From NCBI GenBank assembly GCA_017991395.1, contig JAGOQQ010000007.1, positions 1 to 52,034 on the forward strand: a stretch of 52,034 nt of DNA, given 5' to 3'. The first letter of the stretch is position 1. Every line of letters starts with the position of its first letter. Below are positions 35,874 to 42,923 of the stretch, piece after piece. Source of the DNA: Minisyncoccota bacterium. Lineage in GTDB: Bacteria; Patescibacteriota; Minisyncoccia; Phycocordibacterales; UBA9973. The notes beneath the pieces are model-generated. The model had not been told where the DNA came from. It saw only the letters and a list, made by a program, of their open reading frames with translations, and made no database searches. Both the position numbers and the translations under genes were made by a program.

Positions 35874-36392
35874 TTATTGTGTTTTTCTTTTTGATACAAA
35901 ATACACAATTCCAAGTGCCAAGAAAAGGGTAAATGCCATAAGTGGAATTGTCATAAATCCAAACTCAAACACAAATCTTTGTGTACACGACGCATTTGCG
36001 TCGCAAGGGATTGCGGGTGTTCCTCCAAAATAAATATAGTTGTGATAAAGCGCAAAGAAACTTCCGACCACTGTGAGTAAAAATGAATAGGGAAGAATAC
36101 CCATATCCTTTTTCTTGAGCGCATACCCAAAGAGAAGTACTTGTGGGTATATGAATATTCGTTGTACCCAGCAAAGCACGCACGGTACAAATCCGACAAT
36201 TTCTGAATAATATAGACTCGCGAGTACTCCTGTGAGCGAGAGTACAAACCCAAGATGAAGTGCGTATGTTCGAACAAAATCAAGCACGCCATCCTTTTGT
36301 TTATTTTGAATCAACCGAACAATTACAAAGAGAGAAAGAACCAAAAGCACAATTCCTCCTATTGAAAACAATTTGTTTGCGAATTCAATCAT
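35874..36392 (-). CDS. DsbB/BdbC-like thiol oxidoreductase
   Basis: 172 residues, four to five membrane helices. CVLC in the first external loop (near residue 70) and a second pair (PCDANASC near 130) are the two redox-active cysteine sites of DsbB-type proteins, which pass electrons from secreted disulfide-forming thioredoxins to quinone. It ends 1 base before the YibE/F-like start and lies 2 bases after the thioredoxin-like gene, so the three are probably one operon. Confidence 0.9.
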   Translation of the reverse strand: MIEFANKLFSIGGIVLLVLSLFVIVRLIQNKQKDGVLDFVRTYALHLGFVLSLTGVLASLYYSEIVGFVPCVLCWVQRIFIYPQVLLFGYALKKKDMGILPYSFLLTVVGSFFALYHNYIYFGGTPAIPCDANASCTQRFVFEFGFMTIPLMAFTLFLALGIVYFVSKRKTQ

Positions 36393-36394
36393 GA

Positions 36395-36781
36395 TTATTT
36401 TGAGCTAGCTGGTAATTCGCATGCAGTTTTCTCGGCGAGTGTTTCAAGTGGGATTTCACCAGTGAGTCGTGTGCCATCTGCAAAGACCCATGTTGGGTAC
36501 GACTTTACATCTTTCTCAGTACACACAGCAAGCTGTCCTTTTCCGTCCGGAGTAGAGCATTCAGTGTACGGCAACAGTCTTGCAGATCTTCCAAATGCTT
36601 TCTTTTGATTTTGACAGTGAGGACACCAAAATGTTCCATAGAATATCGCACCTTTGTCTTTTATACATTGAGCAAAACCATCGAGTTCTCCTGGTTTTGA
36701 ATTTTGTCTATTGATATAGTAACCGAGCCCACCTATCACTGCGATTGTAATTATGAGAATTATTATTGATCCTTTTTGCAT
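36395..36781 (-). CDS. Membrane-anchored thioredoxin-like protein
   Basis: 128 residues. N-terminal membrane helix (about 5-23), then a thioredoxin fold with the active site FWCPHCQ, cis-Pro region SYPTWVF and an extra Cys pair (TECSTPD, LAVCTEK). Probably the extracytoplasmic partner of the adjacent DsbB-like protein, introducing or reducing disulfides in exported proteins such as the pilin and surface proteins here. Confidence 0.88.
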   Translation of the reverse strand: MQKGSIIILIITIAVIGGLGYYINRQNSKPGELDGFAQCIKDKGAIFYGTFWCPHCQNQKKAFGRSARLLPYTECSTPDGKGQLAVCTEKDVKSYPTWVFADGTRLTGEIPLETLAEKTACELPASSK

Positions 36782-36800
36782 AAATATATTTGTTAATTAA

Positions 36801-37223
36801 TTAAGATAACGATTTCTTTGAACATTTGTTACATAGTCCAAAAAATTCTAATGAATGTCTGATAATGGTTTGAAATGAACGCGAGTGCGAAAGTATTTTT
36901 TTGGACACCGTATCTATCTCGCACAGTTCCACGTCTTCAATTGTGTCACACTTTGTGCATCGTATGTGATGATGATGTCTTCCGTCTCGTATTTCAAAAA
37001 GTAACTTGTTTTTTTCGAGATGGATTGTGTCGACAATGCCTTTCTCGGAAAATTCATTGAGTGTTCTGTATATTGTGGAGACGTCAATGATTTTTTTTAT
37101 TTTTACAAATAGTGACTCGACAGAAAGGGGATGAGGCGACTCGATGAGAGTTTCGAGGATTTGAATTCTCCCGGCAGTACTTTTCAGGCCATTTTTCTTG
37201 AGTATAGACAGTGGCGTATTCAT
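36801..37223 (-). CDS. Fur-family metalloregulator
   Basis: 140 residues. Winged helix with LKSTAGRIQILETLIESPHPLS and VSTIYRTLNEFSEKG, the HHHHIRCTKC metal site and a C-terminal CNKCSKK zinc site. Fur, Zur and PerR share this fold; a zinc role is suggested by the divergent ZIP-like gene. ATG 37223 is 7 bases after TATAGT. Two palindromes in the divergent intergenic region are likely operators. Confidence 0.9.
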   Translation of the reverse strand: MNTPLSILKKNGLKSTAGRIQILETLIESPHPLSVESLFVKIKKIIDVSTIYRTLNEFSEKGIVDTIHLEKNKLLFEIRDGRHHHHIRCTKCDTIEDVELCEIDTVSKKILSHSRSFQTIIRHSLEFFGLCNKCSKKSLS

Positions 37224-37260
37224 ACACCAAACTATAGAGCAAAACACACCCATTTGCAAA

Positions 37261-37275
37261 TGCAAATGATTTGCA
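37261..37275. promoter_or_regulatory. 7-1-7 palindromic operator 1
   Basis: TGCAAATGATTTGCA is a perfect 7-1-7 palindrome, the geometry of Fur/Zur boxes, between the divergent Fur-family and ZIP-like genes. A further half site (CATTTGCAAATG) directly precedes it. Confidence 0.75.
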
Positions 37276-37302
37276 ACTATAAATAATTACGTGTATAGTA
37301 AA

Positions 37303-37317
37303 TGCGAATCATTTGCA
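37303..37317. promoter_or_regulatory. 7-1-7 palindromic operator 2
   Basis: TGCGAATCATTTGCA has the same pattern as operator 1 with one mismatch. It lies just after a TATAGT box (37293-37298), so a bound repressor would cover the start of the ZIP-like transcript. Confidence 0.75.
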
Positions 37318-37332
37318 CTTAAAAACAAAACT

Positions 37333-38037
37333 ATGATACAGTATCACACACATATGGAAGACAAAATTGTAAACACATCCACATCAAAAAAATATTTTGC
37401 AAAGAGCGCGTCTGTTGGACTTGGGTTTTTGCTGTTTTTGTCGCTCAGCCAAATGTTCCACTACGTTGATGAGTCTGGATTTAACACTAGCTCTGTTGTC
37501 CTTGGTATGACTGTTCTTGTGGGGGCAGTGGGACTTGGGCGAATTCTCGCAAAGCATCTTTCTGTGTGCACACACGAACACACTGATGATATTGATATAA
37601 CATTTATTGTGTTGTTAGTAGCGGGATCACTTATTCACACAGTATTTGACGGCTCGGTCATTCACGAATCTTTTTCAAATGGAGTGGGTGAGGGTGTCGG
37701 TGTACTTTCGGCAATTCTATTTCATGAAATTATTCGAACGAGTATTTTGTATAGAATCATTCGTGTGATGGGATTCAAAAAATCTCTCGCACTTATATCG
37801 GTATTTGGTGTTTCATTTTTGGGAATCGCCGGAGGGTATGCGTTGGGCGGATTTATTTCACAATTTCATGAATACGAAAGCGTTGCCCATCTTGTGTCTG
37901 GAGGAATGTTTATCGCAGTGACGACAGATTTATACTACTATATTAAACATCATTATGGAAAGGTAGGTGTTGCACCTGTAATATTAGGAATGGTGATTGC
38001 GTATATTGTAGGGAATTTCGGGGGACATGGGGAATAA
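37333..38037 (+). CDS. ZIP-family metal transporter-like protein
   Basis: 234 residues with about seven to eight membrane helices. HTVFDGSVIHESF and LFHEIIRT match the metal-binding helices 4 and 5 of ZIP transporters (HN-x-DG and HE-x2-x-E patterns), and a His-rich THEHTDD loop lies before them. ZIP proteins import zinc or other divalent ions. Start could be ATG 37333 or 37354. Control by the divergent Fur-family protein is strongly suggested by the two operators. Confidence 0.82.
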   Translation: MIQYHTHMEDKIVNTSTSKKYFAKSASVGLGFLLFLSLSQMFHYVDESGFNTSSVVLGMTVLVGAVGLGRILAKHLSVCTHEHTDDIDITFIVLLVAGSLIHTVFDGSVIHESFSNGVGEGVGVLSAILFHEIIRTSILYRIIRVMGFKKSLALISVFGVSFLGIAGGYALGGFISQFHEYESVAHLVSGGMFIAVTTDLYYYIKHHYGKVGVAPVILGMVIAYIVGNFGGHGE

Positions 38038-38107
38038 AAGGAATCGCCTCTCCTTTTATGACAGGGTTTTTTAATTTGTGGTCACAAATATTTTTTTCGT
38101 CGTCATC
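38038..38107. repeat. Partial tRNA-flank duplication
   Basis: Contains GGAATCGCCTCTCCTT (about 38039-38055), which recurs at 38108 and 44087, and GGGTTTTTTAATTTGTG (38065-38081), which copies the sequence that flanks the tRNA-Lys 3' end. The ZIP gene's stop lies immediately before. Confidence 0.6.
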
Positions 38108-38200
38108 GGAATCGCCTCTCCTTGCAGTCGAGATGCTCAATTTTTAGCATTCGCAAGCTTATTAAAAATTGGCACCTGCGGTTCGATTCCTACCGGGCGC
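38108..38200 (+). repeat. tRNA-end-linked element, type B copy 1
   Basis: 93 bases closed by GGAATCG at the start and CGATTCC near the end; an inner AATTTTTA/TAAAAATT stem carries a variable loop. Its last ~30 bases repeat the T-arm and acceptor end of the tRNA-Lys (GGTTCGATTCCTAC then CGGGCGC), but on the strand opposite to the real gene. A second copy at 44086-44176 ends in the tRNA-Arg T-arm instead. Confidence 0.7.
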
Positions 38201-38221
38201 ACAGAAATATAAAAATCTCGA

Positions 38222-38350
38222 GGTGGCCGGTAGGAATCTTTCGTTACACGAACAGTATACCTTTTCGAAATATTCGGACAGAGTCCTCATATTTAACGAA
38301 AAGCTTTTCGATTCCTACACGCAAGCCAAGCAGTTGGCTTGCTCGGGCGC
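38222..38350 (+). repeat. tRNA-end-linked structured element, type A copy 1
   Basis: Outer arms copy the tRNA-Lys 3' end: GGTAGGAATC at 38229-38238 pairs with GATTCCTAC, and the acceptor strand CGGGCGC closes it. Inside: hairpin TTCG/CGAA with loop TTACA (38240-38252), the block CAGTATACC, a long stem CTTTTCG...CGAAAAG with an inner GGA/TCC hairpin, then CTTTTCGATTCCTACACG and a hairpin CAAGCCAA/TTGGCTTG with loop GCAG (38322-38341) that splits the tRNA copy between T-stem and acceptor. Confidence 0.75.
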
Positions 38351-38397
38351 ACAAATTAAAAAACCCCCACTTAGGGTTTTTTTAATTTGTGCGCCCG
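38345..38397. terminator. Palindrome joining element A and tRNA-Lys
   Basis: The sequence CGGGCGCACAAATT plus AAAAAACCC is mirrored exactly by GGGTTTTTTT plus AATTTGTGCGCCCG, so the tRNA's 3' end and its terminator fold back on the copied tRNA end. It likely ends the tRNA-Lys transcript. Confidence 0.75.
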
Positions 38398-38462
38398 GTA
38401 GGAATCGAACCTACGACCATCTCCTTAAAAGGGAGCTGCTCTACCGACTGAGCTACGGGCGC
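38390..38462 (-). tRNA. tRNA-Lys (anticodon UUU)
   Basis: Cloverleaf on the minus strand: acceptor GCGCCCG/CGGGCGC, D-arm GCTC/GAGC, anticodon loop CTTTTAA, T-arm GTAGG-TTCGATT-CCTAC. Discriminator base A; CCA is not encoded (ACA follows). The top anticodon-stem pair is a G-A mismatch. A broken 5' copy lies 30 bases upstream. Confidence 0.95.
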
Positions 38463-38493
38463 ATATGTTATTATTTCTTGTTTTCTATTGAAA

Positions 38494-38517
38494 CCGCTAC
38501 AACTGAGCTACGGGCGT
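38494..38517 (-). pseudogene. tRNA-Lys 5' fragment
   Basis: On the minus strand ACGCCCGTAGCTCAGTTG repeats the tRNA-Lys acceptor 5' strand and D-arm, then diverges. It is a remnant of a duplicated tRNA half upstream of the real gene. Confidence 0.7.
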
Positions 38518-38617
38518 ATAATGGCTTATACTATCTTCTTATACTAACTACTCATACTTTCCAGGTAAAACTAGCACAAAAAATACTTTTCTGGTACATT
38601 CAAAAATACCACAAACT

Positions 38618-39097
38618 ATGAATAAAATCAAGAAAAAGGAGATAGTGCTGATTCTCGAAAACATCCGCAGTGCCGAGAATGTTGGTTCGATATTTCGTAC
38701 AGCTGATGCAGTGGGAGTATCAAAAATATATCTTGTTGGATATACACCTGATCCTCTTGATAGATTTGGTAAACCACAAAAAGGTGTTGCAAAGGCTTCG
38801 CTCGGTGCCGAAAATACAATTCCCTGGGAACATTTCACCACCATAACTCCACTAATTAAAAAGCTCAAAAAAAATGATTTTGAAATAGTCTCACTTGAAC
38901 AATCACCAAAATCAATTTTATATACAAAATACAAACCTCAAAAATGCGCGCTGGTTGTAGGAAATGAAGTCACAGGCGTTTCAAAAAAATCACTCTCACT
39001 TTCCGATGTCGTTATCGAAATTCCAATGAATGGTGAAAAAGAATCGCTCAATGTGTCGGTTGCAACAGGTGTAGCATTGTTTCAATTGATTCAATAA
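38618..39097 (+). CDS. SpoU/TrmH-family RNA 2'-O-ribose methyltransferase
   Basis: 159 residues, a minimal SPOUT domain. Motif 1 NVGSIFRTADAVGVSKIYLVG (seen at about 21-41), motif 2 LVVGNEVTGVS and motif 3 IPMNGEKESLNVSVATGVAL form the SAM-binding knot. It methylates a ribose in tRNA or rRNA; the exact target (TrmH, TrmL or RlmB type) is not clear without an N-terminal domain. Confidence 0.9.
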   Translation: MNKIKKKEIVLILENIRSAENVGSIFRTADAVGVSKIYLVGYTPDPLDRFGKPQKGVAKASLGAENTIPWEHFTTITPLIKKLKKNDFEIVSLEQSPKSILYTKYKPQKCALVVGNEVTGVSKKSLSLSDVVIEIPMNGEKESLNVSVATGVALFQLIQ

Positions 39098-39132
39098 AAA
39101 GAGCGACAACACGGTTGTCGCTCTTTTTATTG
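39097..39132. terminator. Bidirectional terminator
   Basis: AAAAAGAGCGACAAC and GTTGTCGCTCTTTTT arms between convergent genes, followed by a heptamer array (39142-39176). Confidence 0.85.
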
Positions 39133-39183
39133 AATTCCTCTCTTGCGCTCCACGCTCTACGTTTTGCGTTCTGCGCACTCCCT

Positions 39184-39768
39184 TTATTTAAACTGAACAC
39201 TTCGCATTATTGTAAATGCGATATTTTTTTCTGCTGTTGTGAGATTGTCACCCGCGATAGTCAAATCGTCACCAAGCCATCGACGATAGTATCCACCCGT
39301 CACACCATCACCAGTCTTTTTGGGTGTCACAAATTTTGTTCCGATTTTGTCCACACGCTCATACACGATTGTATACAATTCACTTTCGACAGGTAGGTCG
39401 CTCGGTGATTTTCCATAATCAAATGTGAGAGTGGTTATGTCATTTGTAAATTCTCCGGAGTAGTATCCATCACGAGAGGGGATTTCTCGGAGTACCCATC
39501 CTTTTGGAAGTGATACTGTAAAATACTTTGCATTTTCTCCGTGATAGCTCGCCGGTGGTACAAACACACCTTTCCAGTTTGGCTTGCCAATAGTTCCACC
39601 GTACTGTTCTCCTGAATCAAGAGGTGAGGGGGGTTTGAGGAATGGTTTTTGTTGTGCAATCCGAGCTGGGCCCCCAGTGATGAGCCACACAATAAAAATA
39701 ATCCCAAGCCATTTTCCTAGCCATTTGAGATCATTTGTTGCGTCCGGTGCTTTTGGTGCGTCAGCCAT
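39184..39768 (-). CDS. Hypothetical membrane-anchored protein
   Basis: 194 residues with one N-terminal membrane helix (about 20-36) and a beta-rich outer domain with KYFTVSLPKGWVLREIPSRDGYYSG, resembling small lipoprotein-like domains of the PsbP/LpqN kind. I do not recognise the family. It starts 2 bases after the mutM stop and may be co-transcribed. Confidence 0.6.
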   Translation of the reverse strand: MADAPKAPDATNDLKWLGKWLGIIFIVWLITGGPARIAQQKPFLKPPSPLDSGEQYGGTIGKPNWKGVFVPPASYHGENAKYFTVSLPKGWVLREIPSRDGYYSGEFTNDITTLTFDYGKSPSDLPVESELYTIVYERVDKIGTKFVTPKKTGDGVTGGYYRRWLGDDLTIAGDNLTTAEKNIAFTIMRSVQFK

Positions 39769-39770
39769 AA

Positions 39771-40697
39771 TTATTTTTGGTGAACACTACAATAATGCGC
39801 ACTGCGTCCACCTATTACACTACGAAGTATAACACCATCACATCCGCGTTTCCCACATTTCTGATCCTTTTTTCTGTACACATTGTGGTTGTGATGAAAA
39901 TTTCCTTTTGCGCCATCTGGTTGTCGGTAGTCACTTGTTGAATCACCACCAAAATCAATTCCTTTTTCTAAAACTACTTTCATCGCATCATGCATTTTCG
40001 CAAATTCTTTTTTTGAAATAGAAGATACTTGTCTGTCTGGCCGTACTTGTGCAAGCCAAAGCAATTCATCAGAATAAATATTTCCTATTCCCGAAATTAG
40101 TGATTGATCCATCAACGCAGATTTTATTTTCATCGACGGTCGTTTCAAAAGTTGTTCACTAAAAGTTTCTACTGTAAATATTTTTTCGAGTGGTTCAGGG
40201 CCGAGATTTTTGAGATGAATAGTTTCGTGAGTGAGTGTTGTGTCTACGAGAGTTACTTTCCCAAATTTTCGTGAATCACAAAACACAAGATGCCTTCCGT
40301 TTGAAAATGAAAACACCACGTGTATAAATCGATTGAATGGGTCACGAAGCGCATCATTTTTTTCGGTGTCACTCACAGACCACGAATCAGATTTTTTATT
40401 GTATGTATATTTTCCAAAAAGCAGGTGACCAGTCATTTTCATGTGAACGAGAATTGTCTGACAGTTTGATAGATTGATTAAAATATTTTTGGCGCGCCTT
40501 GTGACACTGACCACTTTTTGTCCAATAATTTCTTTTTTAAATTTTTTATAAAATGCTTCATCTTTGAGAGTGTTTTTGAAATGCGAAATTAGCTGATTCT
40601 TTTTTGCAAGATCAGTCCACACATCTTCTATTGTCAGTCGTGGCAGAACCTTTTGAAGTCCTGTAACAGTAGTGTGTACTTCGGGAAGTTCGGGCAT
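39771..40697 (-). CDS. mutM: Formamidopyrimidine-DNA glycosylase
   Basis: 308 residues. It begins PELPEVHTTVTGL, with the catalytic Pro1/Glu2 after Met removal, carries the helix-two-turn-helix region SGIGNIYSDELLWLA and ends in a zinc finger CGKRGC...YCSVHQK. The last zinc ligand is His where Cys is usual (CX2H instead of CX2C). It removes oxidised purines from DNA. ATG 40697 is chosen because PELPEV must be N-terminal; upstream in-frame sequence is repeat DNA. About 35 residues longer than usual. Confidence 0.95.
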   Translation of the reverse strand: MPELPEVHTTVTGLQKVLPRLTIEDVWTDLAKKNQLISHFKNTLKDEAFYKKFKKEIIGQKVVSVTRRAKNILINLSNCQTILVHMKMTGHLLFGKYTYNKKSDSWSVSDTEKNDALRDPFNRFIHVVFSFSNGRHLVFCDSRKFGKVTLVDTTLTHETIHLKNLGPEPLEKIFTVETFSEQLLKRPSMKIKSALMDQSLISGIGNIYSDELLWLAQVRPDRQVSSISKKEFAKMHDAMKVVLEKGIDFGGDSTSDYRQPDGAKGNFHHNHNVYRKKDQKCGKRGCDGVILRSVIGGRSAHYCSVHQK

Positions 40698-41058
40698 GGG
40701 GAAGTTGATAGTTGTTAGTTTATAGCTTATAGAGGATTCTGGATTCAAGCCTCCCCTTGAGGGGAGGTGGTTCGAAGAACCGGAGGGGTAAAGAAACAGG
40801 TTATAGGGGATAGTGGGGTACGTAGAACGTGGAGCGTAGAACGTAAGAATGAAATCCCGTGTCATCCTGAACTTGTTTCAGGATCTTTGTATTTCCTCCC
40901 CTCCTTGTTGAGGAGGGGCGACACGAAGTGACGGGGTGGTGTGTTTGTATAGTATTCAATCAACCCCACCAGTCACTTCGTGTCTTCCTCTCCTGTCTAG
41001 GAGGGGAAGAATTCTTTCTGCGTAATCTTTCCGCGTAGTTCTGCGTTAAGTTCGCGTC
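40698..41058. repeat. Intergenic repeat cluster
   Basis: No gene. It holds two GC-rich palindromic elements (CCTCCCCTTGAGGGGAGG at about 40745-40762; CACGAAGTG/CACTTCGTG with AGGAGGGG/CCTCTCCT at about 40900-41010), a heptamer array (40815-40847), a TCCTGAACTTGTTTCAGGA hairpin (about 40865-40884) and a GCGT-type tandem repeat (41017-41069) that runs into the ruvA 3' end. Confidence 0.75.
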
Positions 41059-41643
41059 TTATCCGCGTTTTCCCAAAATCTTGAGTGCTTCCTTGATTCG
41101 CGTATTCGTGTCCACCGCACCCTCAGGAATATCTTTGAGTGCGTCGCGAATTTCATGTTGCTGATATCCAAGTGCCATCAATGCCTGTGCGACATCACTC
41201 TCAGATCGCAGTGTCCCACTTTCGGCTGAGTGCCCACGAAGAGAGAGTTTGTCTTTGAGCTCAAGAACAATTTTTTCTGCAGTCTTTCTTCCTATTCCAG
41301 AAACTTTCGTGAGGTATCCGGTATCACCGCTTGCAATCGCATTCTTGAGAGTGTCCACCGAACCCATTCCTATAATTCCAAGTGCTCCGCGCGGTCCGAT
41401 TCCAGAAATTTCAATAAGCATTTGGAAAAATTCTAACTCTTCAAGATTGAAAAATCCAAAAAGTTCAATCGCATTTTCACGCACCGACATGTGTGTCCAG
41501 AGATTGATGAGCTCACCTTCGAGTGAGTTGATTCGCGAAATTGCATCAGTGGTGGTGTAGATGAGATATCCCACACCATGCACATCGAGTGTGACCGACT
41601 TGTCGGTGGTATGAAGGGTTTTTCCGCTTAGGTGTGAAATCAT
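41059..41643 (-). CDS. ruvA: Holliday junction protein RuvA
   Basis: 194 residues. OB-fold start MISHLSGKTLHTTDKSVTL with DVHGVGYLIY, the paired helix-hairpin-helix motifs (ISGIGPRGALGIIG and VSGIGRKTAEKIVLELKDKL) and the C-terminal RuvB-contact domain. It binds junctions and recruits RuvB. ATG 41643 is 6 bases after TATACT. It is separated from ruvB and ruvC by about 18 kb. Confidence 0.95.
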   Translation of the reverse strand: MISHLSGKTLHTTDKSVTLDVHGVGYLIYTTTDAISRINSLEGELINLWTHMSVRENAIELFGFFNLEELEFFQMLIEISGIGPRGALGIIGMGSVDTLKNAIASGDTGYLTKVSGIGRKTAEKIVLELKDKLSLRGHSAESGTLRSESDVAQALMALGYQQHEIRDALKDIPEGAVDTNTRIKEALKILGKRG

Positions 41644-41677
41644 GTCTATAGTATACAATATTTTCTCATCCAAAAAT

Positions 41678-41706
41678 TTCCTTGACATATCCAGCCTATA
41701 AGCGTA
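41678..41706 (+). promoter_or_regulatory. Promoter of the 41733 gene
   Basis: TTGACA, about 17 bases, TACTCT on the plus strand, back to back with the ruvA promoter. Confidence 0.65.
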
Positions 41707-41732
41707 CTCTAAGTGCAACAAATACTGTTCAA

Positions 41733-42083
41733 ATGAGAGGAAAACCAATACGTTTCAGAACAGGGTTTTTCAAGTTTCCAGACACAGGGGAAGAGGCAAA
41801 GATTCTTTTTGATGAAGATGGCAATATTTATGATAAATCCATAGAAGGAGTGTATCGTAATTGTGTGATACGGATCGACAATATATTCTATCCAAATTCA
41901 ACACTGTCAATTATCGTCAAAAAAACACTCATCCAGGCAAAGTATGAATTGTCTGCCAGCGCTATCCGTGAAGACGGAAAGAAACTTGAATTAGTGAAGC
42001 TAAGAGATTCTGGCTATGCCAGATGGTGGGTCACATTCCCTCCAGGTCACGAACCTTCACCAACCCAAAGGCCTCGCTCATAA
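41733..42083 (+). CDS. Hypothetical small soluble protein
   Basis: 116 residues, no signal or membrane segment. It has alternating strands (FRTGFFKFPDTGEEAKILFDEDGNIYDKS) and a Pro-rich end. Family not recognised. A terminator with GGCCTCG/CGAGGTC follows at about 42068-42097. The dedicated promoter supports it being real. Confidence 0.6.
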   Translation: MRGKPIRFRTGFFKFPDTGEEAKILFDEDGNIYDKSIEGVYRNCVIRIDNIFYPNSTLSIIVKKTLIQAKYELSASAIREDGKKLELVKLRDSGYARWWVTFPPGHEPSPTQRPRS

Positions 42084-42129
42084 CGAGGTCTTTTTATTTG
42101 CAAAAAACAGTATTTTCTTGTATAGTGTG

Positions 42130-42177
42130 CTCACTTGGATTTGGGTGTGTCTCACTCGAACCGAGACTTTAGGTGAG
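42130..42177 (+). promoter_or_regulatory. Structured rpsT leader candidate
   Basis: A two-part hairpin (CTCAC 42130-42134 with GTGAG 42173-42177; inner GTCTC/GAGAC with an internal loop) follows a TATAGT box at about 42121-42126 and lies ~50 bases before rpsT. It could be an S20-type autoregulatory leader; the structure is seen, the role is inferred. Confidence 0.45.
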
Positions 42178-42224
42178 TGTGTTTCCCGGAAAAACATCTC
42201 ATTATCGTTAGCTATAGTTATATT

Positions 42225-42479
42225 ATGCCAATTACAAAATCAGCAAAACGTGCCCTCCGAGGTTCACTTCGAAAGAAAGCATCAAATGATCGCCAAAAGA
42301 AAGCGATGAAAGATACTATCAAAAAAGTAGAACGTCTCGTTAAAGAAAAGAAAGTTGATGAAGCAAAGAAGCTTCTCCCGTCTGTCTACCAAGTGATCGA
42401 CAAGACAGCAAAGAAGGGAATCATCAAGAAGAATAATGCGTCACGAAAGAAGTCACGCATGTCACGAATCACAAAATAA
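42225..42479 (+). CDS. rpsT: 30S ribosomal protein S20
   Basis: 84 residues: MPITKSAKRALRGSLRKKASN start, KxxVDEAKKLLPSVYQVIDKTAKKGIIKKN middle and KKSRMSRITK-like basic end match S20, which binds 16S rRNA helix 44. Unlike many neighbours it has a ~100-base leader. A hairpin GCCGAAAGGC with T run (about 42486-42508) terminates it. Confidence 0.96.
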   Translation: MPITKSAKRALRGSLRKKASNDRQKKAMKDTIKKVERLVKEKKVDEAKKLLPSVYQVIDKTAKKGIIKKNNASRKKSRMSRITK

Positions 42480-42545
42480 CAAACAATCGCCGAAAGGCGA
42501 TTTTTTGTTATACTGAAAAGGTATTACTATTTATTTTTTAATAAT

Positions 42546-42812
42546 ATGTCACATTTACTTGAATTTTACGGAGAGGAGTGCCCGCATTGTATTAGAATGA
42601 AAGAATTGGTCACAAAGCTTGAAAAGGAAGAAGGGGTCAAAGTTGAAAGCTTTGAAGTGTGGCACAATGATGAGAATTTGAAGAAACAAGAAGAGTATGA
42701 CAAAGACCTTTGTGGTGGAGTGCCATTCTTTTTCAATACTGAAACCAAAAAATTTGTGTGTGGGGAAGCGGATTATGATGAGTTGAAGAAGTGGGCGAAG
42801 GGGGAGGAATAA
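42546..42812 (+). CDS. Small thioredoxin/glutaredoxin-like protein
   Basis: 88 residues, no signal. EFYGEECPHC gives a CPHC active site near 13-16 and GGVPFFF the cis-Pro loop, a glutaredoxin-like fold in the cytoplasm. An extra conserved-looking Cys follows (KKFVCGEADYDEL). A terminator (AAAAAGCACC/GGTGCTTTTT) lies just after. Confidence 0.8.
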   Translation: MSHLLEFYGEECPHCIRMKELVTKLEKEEGVKVESFEVWHNDENLKKQEEYDKDLCGGVPFFFNTETKKFVCGEADYDELKKWAKGEE

Positions 42813-42923
42813 GAAAAAAAGCACCGAGAGGGTGCTTTTTGGTTGCGTTTCCGACAGTTAACTCTTCAAGAGTAGCTTTCTTAATATATCAGATCAGAGT
42901 TTCTGGTGTTAGATAATATTACT

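Noticed and set aside
38222-38350. Group I intron or integron attC site in the tRNA-linked element
   Set aside because: No group I core elements and no attC GTTRRRY/RYYYAAC core sites are visible, and copies lie beside intact tRNA genes.
38169-38621. 150-codon ORF over the tRNA-Lys region
   Set aside because: It runs through the type A/B elements and across the tRNA gene itself.
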